A stretch of 8,876 nucleotides of DNA from Xanthobacteraceae bacterium (GTDB lineage: Bacteria; Pseudomonadota; Alphaproteobacteria; Rhizobiales; Xanthobacteraceae): assembly GCA_030043175.1 (NCBI GenBank), contig JASHYD010000056.1, forward strand, positions 1 through 8,876, given 5' to 3'. Below are positions 7,095 to 8,876 of the stretch, piece after piece; within the stretch, counting starts at the first letter, position 1, and every line of letters begins with the position of its first letter. A model generated the notes under the pieces. It was not told the origin of the DNA. It saw nothing but the letters and a program-made list of their open reading frames with translations, and did not search any database. Both the position numbers and the translations under genes were made by a program.

Positions 7095-7358
7095 AGATTG
7101 AAGATATCGTGTCCCTAGCAGTTCTCGACATGACCACAACGCGATATCAATCGGGGGAACGACGACAGCGGCCGGATTTTAAAGAACGGGGAGGGCTCGG
7201 TGCGTGCGGTGCTCTACGGCGCCGGTCACCTCATCCTCACCACGCCGCTCAAAGGCTGCACCGCCCTGAAGGGTTGGGCGACGCGGATCGCCAAGCGGGC
7301 TGGGCTGAAGAAAGCCGGCGGTGACGCTGGCCCGCAACTCGCTGTCATCATGCATCGG
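7095..7358 (+). pseudogene. IS110-family transposase remnant, C-terminal part, frameshifted
   Basis: Pieces of the C-terminal (transposase_20-type) domain of an IS110/IS1111 recombinase are readable in different frames. LDMTTTRYQSGE (7127-7162, frame of 7067) resembles the family's LGLTxxRYQSGE. After a frame change, SGRILKNGEGSVRAVLYGAG begins at 7167. The same frame continues with LKGCTALKGWATRIAKRAGL, KKA and, after a locally scrambled stretch, LAVIMHR ending at 7358. Another frame reads VTLARN at 7321, where the family has KVALARKLAVIMHRM, so at least two indels are present. No intact start, catalytic N-terminal DEDD domain or stop remains. The open frame before 7095 may include more decayed transposase, but I cannot align it. 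This is dead sequence and evidence of past mobile-element activity. Confidence 0.7.
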
Positions 7359-7499
7359 TGCTCGTAACCGGCGCAGAAGGACCTTCTCGAAACTGAATCG
7401 AGCCGGCGCAGCATTCTGCGTGGCTTTGGCTTGAAGGTCGGCAAGACGACCCCGGTGGGGTTCGCGGGGCGTATCAGAGAACTCGTTGGAGGACATCCA
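7359..7499 (+). pseudogene. IS110-family transposase remnant, N-terminal/middle part, out of order
   Basis: From 7377 the frame reads KDLLETESSRRSILRGFGLK, then VGKTTPVGFAGRIRELVGGH, ending at HP (7499). This resembles the segment following the DEDD catalytic domain in IS110/IS1111 transposases (the family's ARKxLLxxxxxxExxIRGxLRGFGLKVG and RIRELVxGHP). In an intact transposase it precedes the C-terminal domain by roughly 100 residues, but here it follows it on the same strand, directly after MHR. No similarity is visible beyond 7499. Either two neighbouring copies were deleted into each other, or a circular/tandem intermediate was permuted. Confidence 0.6.
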
Positions 7500-7777
7500 A
7501 GTGGTCAGGAACCAGCCTTCCCGAAGCGAGGTCCCGACGCCGGGACGATAAATCTTGTCAGGCGCAAAAATGGCGGATGGCACAGACCACACGCAACGTT
7601 AGATTGGCCGACCTATCCTCTTCAAACCCCATCACGTGGCGGTTTCGCGCCGACCCCGAACAGAATCAGTACGTGAGGAACTTAAAAACCCTGGCCACCT
7701 GGTGGAAAGGAGTCCTCGCTGCACGTGAGTACTTGACAACCCACGGCCCGTTACACAAGCTAGGTGCCGAGTTCGAG
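7500..7777. other. Gap before the cytochrome c gene
   Basis: A frame is open from 7577 into the cytochrome c, but its N-terminal 67 residues would lie before a signal peptide and look non-coding. AAAGGAG at 7706-7712 has a GTG at 7725, but that frame stops after three codons. TTGACA at 7733-7738 lacks a fitting -10 box at 16-18 bp. Confidence 0.45.
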
Positions 7778-8155
7778 ATGGGAACGCACAATCGCCCGAT
7801 AATTGTCTTGTTCATTTCTTTCATCGCGATTCTTACAGCCGCCGCAAACGACAAAGAGCCAACCGATCGCGGTAACGCTGATGCCGGCCGTGAGTTGGCT
7901 CTAGAAGCGTGTACCGGTTGTCACGTTGTCTCAGATGCCCAGCGGTTTTCGCCACTTCTGAAAGGTGCACCGAGCTTTCGGGAAATCGCCAACCGGCCGA
8001 ACGTCTCTGCCGCATCGTTGCGCCGTACGATCGCCGCGCTGCCGCAAGTGCCGCGGAACGGCCGCATGGCGAACCCGCTGCTTACCGACCACCAACTCGT
8101 CGATGTCGCCGCTTATATCATGACCTTGCGGGAGGATCGCACAAAACAACCTTGA
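7778..8155 (+). CDS. Small secreted single-haem cytochrome c
   Basis: A 125-residue class I-like c-type cytochrome acting as a periplasmic electron carrier. Residues 1-23 form a signal peptide (IIVLFISFIAILTAAA, cleavage near A23). The haem site is CTGCH at 45-49: C45 and C48 bind haem covalently and H49 is the proximal ligand. The probable distal ligand is M98 in NGRMANPLLTDHQLVDVAAY, typical of this family, followed by the C-terminal helix (about 104-117). A longer reading from 7577 would put 67 residues before the signal peptide, so ATG 7778 is chosen; its ribosome site is weak (GCCGAG). The redox partner is unknown. The gene converges with a small membrane-protein gene 50 bp downstream and stands alone on its strand, so no pathway can be read from context. 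Confidence 0.88.
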   Translation: MGTHNRPIIVLFISFIAILTAAANDKEPTDRGNADAGRELALEACTGCHVVSDAQRFSPLLKGAPSFREIANRPNVSAASLRRTIAALPQVPRNGRMANPLLTDHQLVDVAAYIMTLREDRTKQP

Positions 8156-8161
8156 CCAATA

Positions 8162-8178
8162 GCGCCAGCTCCAGGCGC
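8162..8178. terminator. Possible hairpin between convergent genes
   Basis: GCGCC (8162-8166), seven bases, GGCGC (8174-8178), starting six bases after the cytochrome c stop and lying between two convergent genes. The stem is GC-rich but short and has no T-run, so termination activity is uncertain. Confidence 0.25.
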
Positions 8179-8205
8179 CCCAGCGCGAGGCCGCGTATTC
8201 GCCCG

Positions 8206-8367
8206 CTACTTCGGCGTCGGTGACTGACTGGCTCCTGGGGCCGCAGCGCTTGTATCATGATGGACCAGCACGTTGATGCCCATGGCGCCAACGATTAAAA
8301 GCGCAATCCCGACGCTGGCGATCCACATCATACGCATTTCGCGCTTGTCGTCATTATTGTCCGGCAT
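8206..8367 (-). CDS. Small single-TM membrane protein of unknown function
   Basis: A 53-residue protein: charged N-terminus MPDNNDDKREMRMM, one membrane segment at about 14-34 (WIASVGIALLIVGAMGINVL), then the short polar tail VHHDTSAAAPGASQSPTPK. The positive/acidic N-terminus followed by the TM suggests an inner-membrane anchor with the tail in the periplasm, but the topology is not certain. The start at 8367 is chosen because the protein-like part begins there; AAGG lies 8 bases upstream. In-frame ATGs at 8400 and 8436 would add 11-23 residues without a ribosome site. It converges with the cytochrome c gene. I do not recognise a family, and function cannot be inferred. Confidence 0.6.
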   Translation of the reverse strand: MPDNNDDKREMRMMWIASVGIALLIVGAMGINVLVHHDTSAAAPGASQSPTPK

Positions 8368-8449
8368 GGCACACGCCTTGTCTTGATGCGTGGGCGACAT
8401 GATTGCTGAACGGGCGCGGGCTGTGAACTGTGACAATTACAGGCGATCC

Positions 8450-8468
8450 TGGACCGGTCCGCGGTCCA
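8450..8468. repeat. Dyad upstream of the small membrane-protein gene
   Basis: TGGACC (8450-8455), seven bases, GGTCCA (8463-8468); the left arm also forms the perfect palindrome GGACCGGTCC at 8451-8460. It is 80-100 bp upstream of the minus-strand start at 8367, a reasonable operator distance, but there is no direct evidence of function. Confidence 0.35.
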
Positions 8469-8770
8469 CGCTGTGAGCGATAACCGAGTAGACCGAAGCT
8501 CAACGACATCGGCTCTTTAAACGGCCGCTGTCCAAGCTGCCCGCCGATTGCGCACGCAGTTTTGACGAATCCAAGAAATGGCAAATCGGGCCTGCAACAA
8601 CTAGCGCATGTTTCCCCTAACGCCACAATTGAGCGACGCAAAGTGCCTGATTTTCCTTGAGTCGAGGCTTGATTTTCTCAAAAACGTAGGGACAGACATT
8701 TTTATGTTTTTATTTTATTTGTGATTGCCATTTGCTGATTCTCATGTTGGTTTTGACAGGGACAGGTTTC

Positions 8771-8777
8771 GGAGGAG
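8771..8777 (+). promoter_or_regulatory. Ribosome binding site of the transposase
   Basis: GGAGGAG ends three bases before ATG 8781, giving a strong translation start and supporting this ATG. Confidence 0.65.
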
Positions 8778-8780
8778 ACC

Positions 8781-8876
8781 ATGTTCCTGCGAGTGGTCCG
8801 CGCGGCGGGCGGCAAGGGCATCAAGCACGAATACGTGCGGGTGGTCGAAGCCTATTGGCAGCGCGGCAAGACGCGC
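8781..8876 (+). CDS. IS1634-type (IS4-group) transposase, N-terminal 32 residues only
   Basis: The visible part reads MFLRVVRAAGGKGIKHEYVR, then VVEAYWQRGKTR, and continues past the window edge. An opening MFLRxxx...K..Y..VVE.YW..GKTR, a short beta-rich segment reading like 'represents one's own voice again with a given name', is characteristic of IS1634-family transposases as I remember them; the catalytic DDE core would lie far downstream. The start is well defined by GGAGGAG just upstream. Whether the rest is intact is unknown. The family assignment rests on 32 residues and is recognition, not a search. Confidence 0.6.
   Translation, partial: MFLRVVRAAGGKGIKHEYVRVVEAYWQRGKTR

Larger units (their letters stand above)
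8368..8780. other. 413-bp non-coding stretch leading into an IS element
   Basis: It contains the upstream region of the small minus-strand gene, with TGTGA twice (8422-8426 and 8429-8433, + strand) and a dyad TGGACC-N7-GGTCCA at 8450-8468 that includes the palindrome GGACCGGTCC. Farther right is an AT-rich patch (about 8698-8726) unlike the surrounding GC-rich DNA, probably the start of the insertion sequence. No gene is supported here. Confidence 0.5.
8688..8876 (+). mobile_element. Left end of an IS1634-type insertion sequence (cut by window edge)
   Basis: The transposase start at 8781 and the abrupt AT-rich stretch before it mark the left part of an IS. The 8-bp sequence AGGGACAG occurs at 8688-8695 and again at 8758-8765, the second inside GACAGGGACAGG (8755-8766). 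The first copy is a candidate for the outer end, but the true terminus cannot be fixed without the right end. Confidence 0.45.

Noticed and set aside
7179..7592. 137-codon minus-strand open frame over the IS110 remnant
   Set aside because: Antisense to recognisable transposase fragments, with no protein character of its own.
7577..7777. N-terminal extension of the cytochrome c from ATG 7577
   Set aside because: It would place 67 polar residues before an evident signal peptide; the secreted cytochrome must start near 7778.
1..8876. CRISPR arrays, tRNA or rRNA genes
   Set aside because: No regularly spaced repeats, no tRNA-like T-arm plus acceptor fold and no rRNA motifs were seen on either strand.

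Overview
The window is GC-rich DNA with alphaproteobacterial character. The protein styles suggest the Bradyrhizobium/Rhodopseudomonas group: the response regulator, the small cytochrome c, the IS types, and a promoter matching the EcfG stress sigma factor. This placement is from recognition, not from a search.

Bases 2-5345 form a heavy-metal-type RND efflux block on the + strand. It starts inside a periplasmic adaptor (membrane-fusion) gene cut by the window edge. A full-length 1078-residue RND pump of the CzcA/CusA (HME) type follows, then a one-TM, Pro/Ala/Gly-rich protein with TonB-like N-terminal architecture but no recognisable TonB C-terminal domain. The three are close together and probably co-transcribed. 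No outer-membrane channel gene is visible; it may lie upstream. After a 331-bp gap comes an orphan response regulator (REC plus LuxR-type HTH, 5677-6282).

Bases 6283-7777 are an accessory-looking stretch with little coding sequence. It contains a minus-strand gene (6623-6871) for an 82-residue pre-protein with a signal peptide and a C-terminal six-cysteine pattern, C-X6-C-X5-CC-X3-C-X11-C. This is the spacing of an inhibitor-cystine-knot (knottin) peptide. A perfect GGAAC-N17-CGTT promoter lies about 40 bp upstream in the right orientation, so the gene may belong to the general stress response. Next to it is a decayed IS110-family transposase whose pieces are in permuted order: the C-terminal part comes before the middle part on the same strand.

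Bases 7778-8367 hold two small convergent genes: a secreted single-haem cytochrome c (+) and a 53-residue single-TM protein (-). A non-coding stretch with an AT-rich patch leads into the first 32 codons of an IS1634-type transposase that runs off the right edge.

The best candidate for something undescribed is the secreted knottin-like peptide under an apparent EcfG promoter. The TonB-like third member of the efflux operon is the next most interesting.
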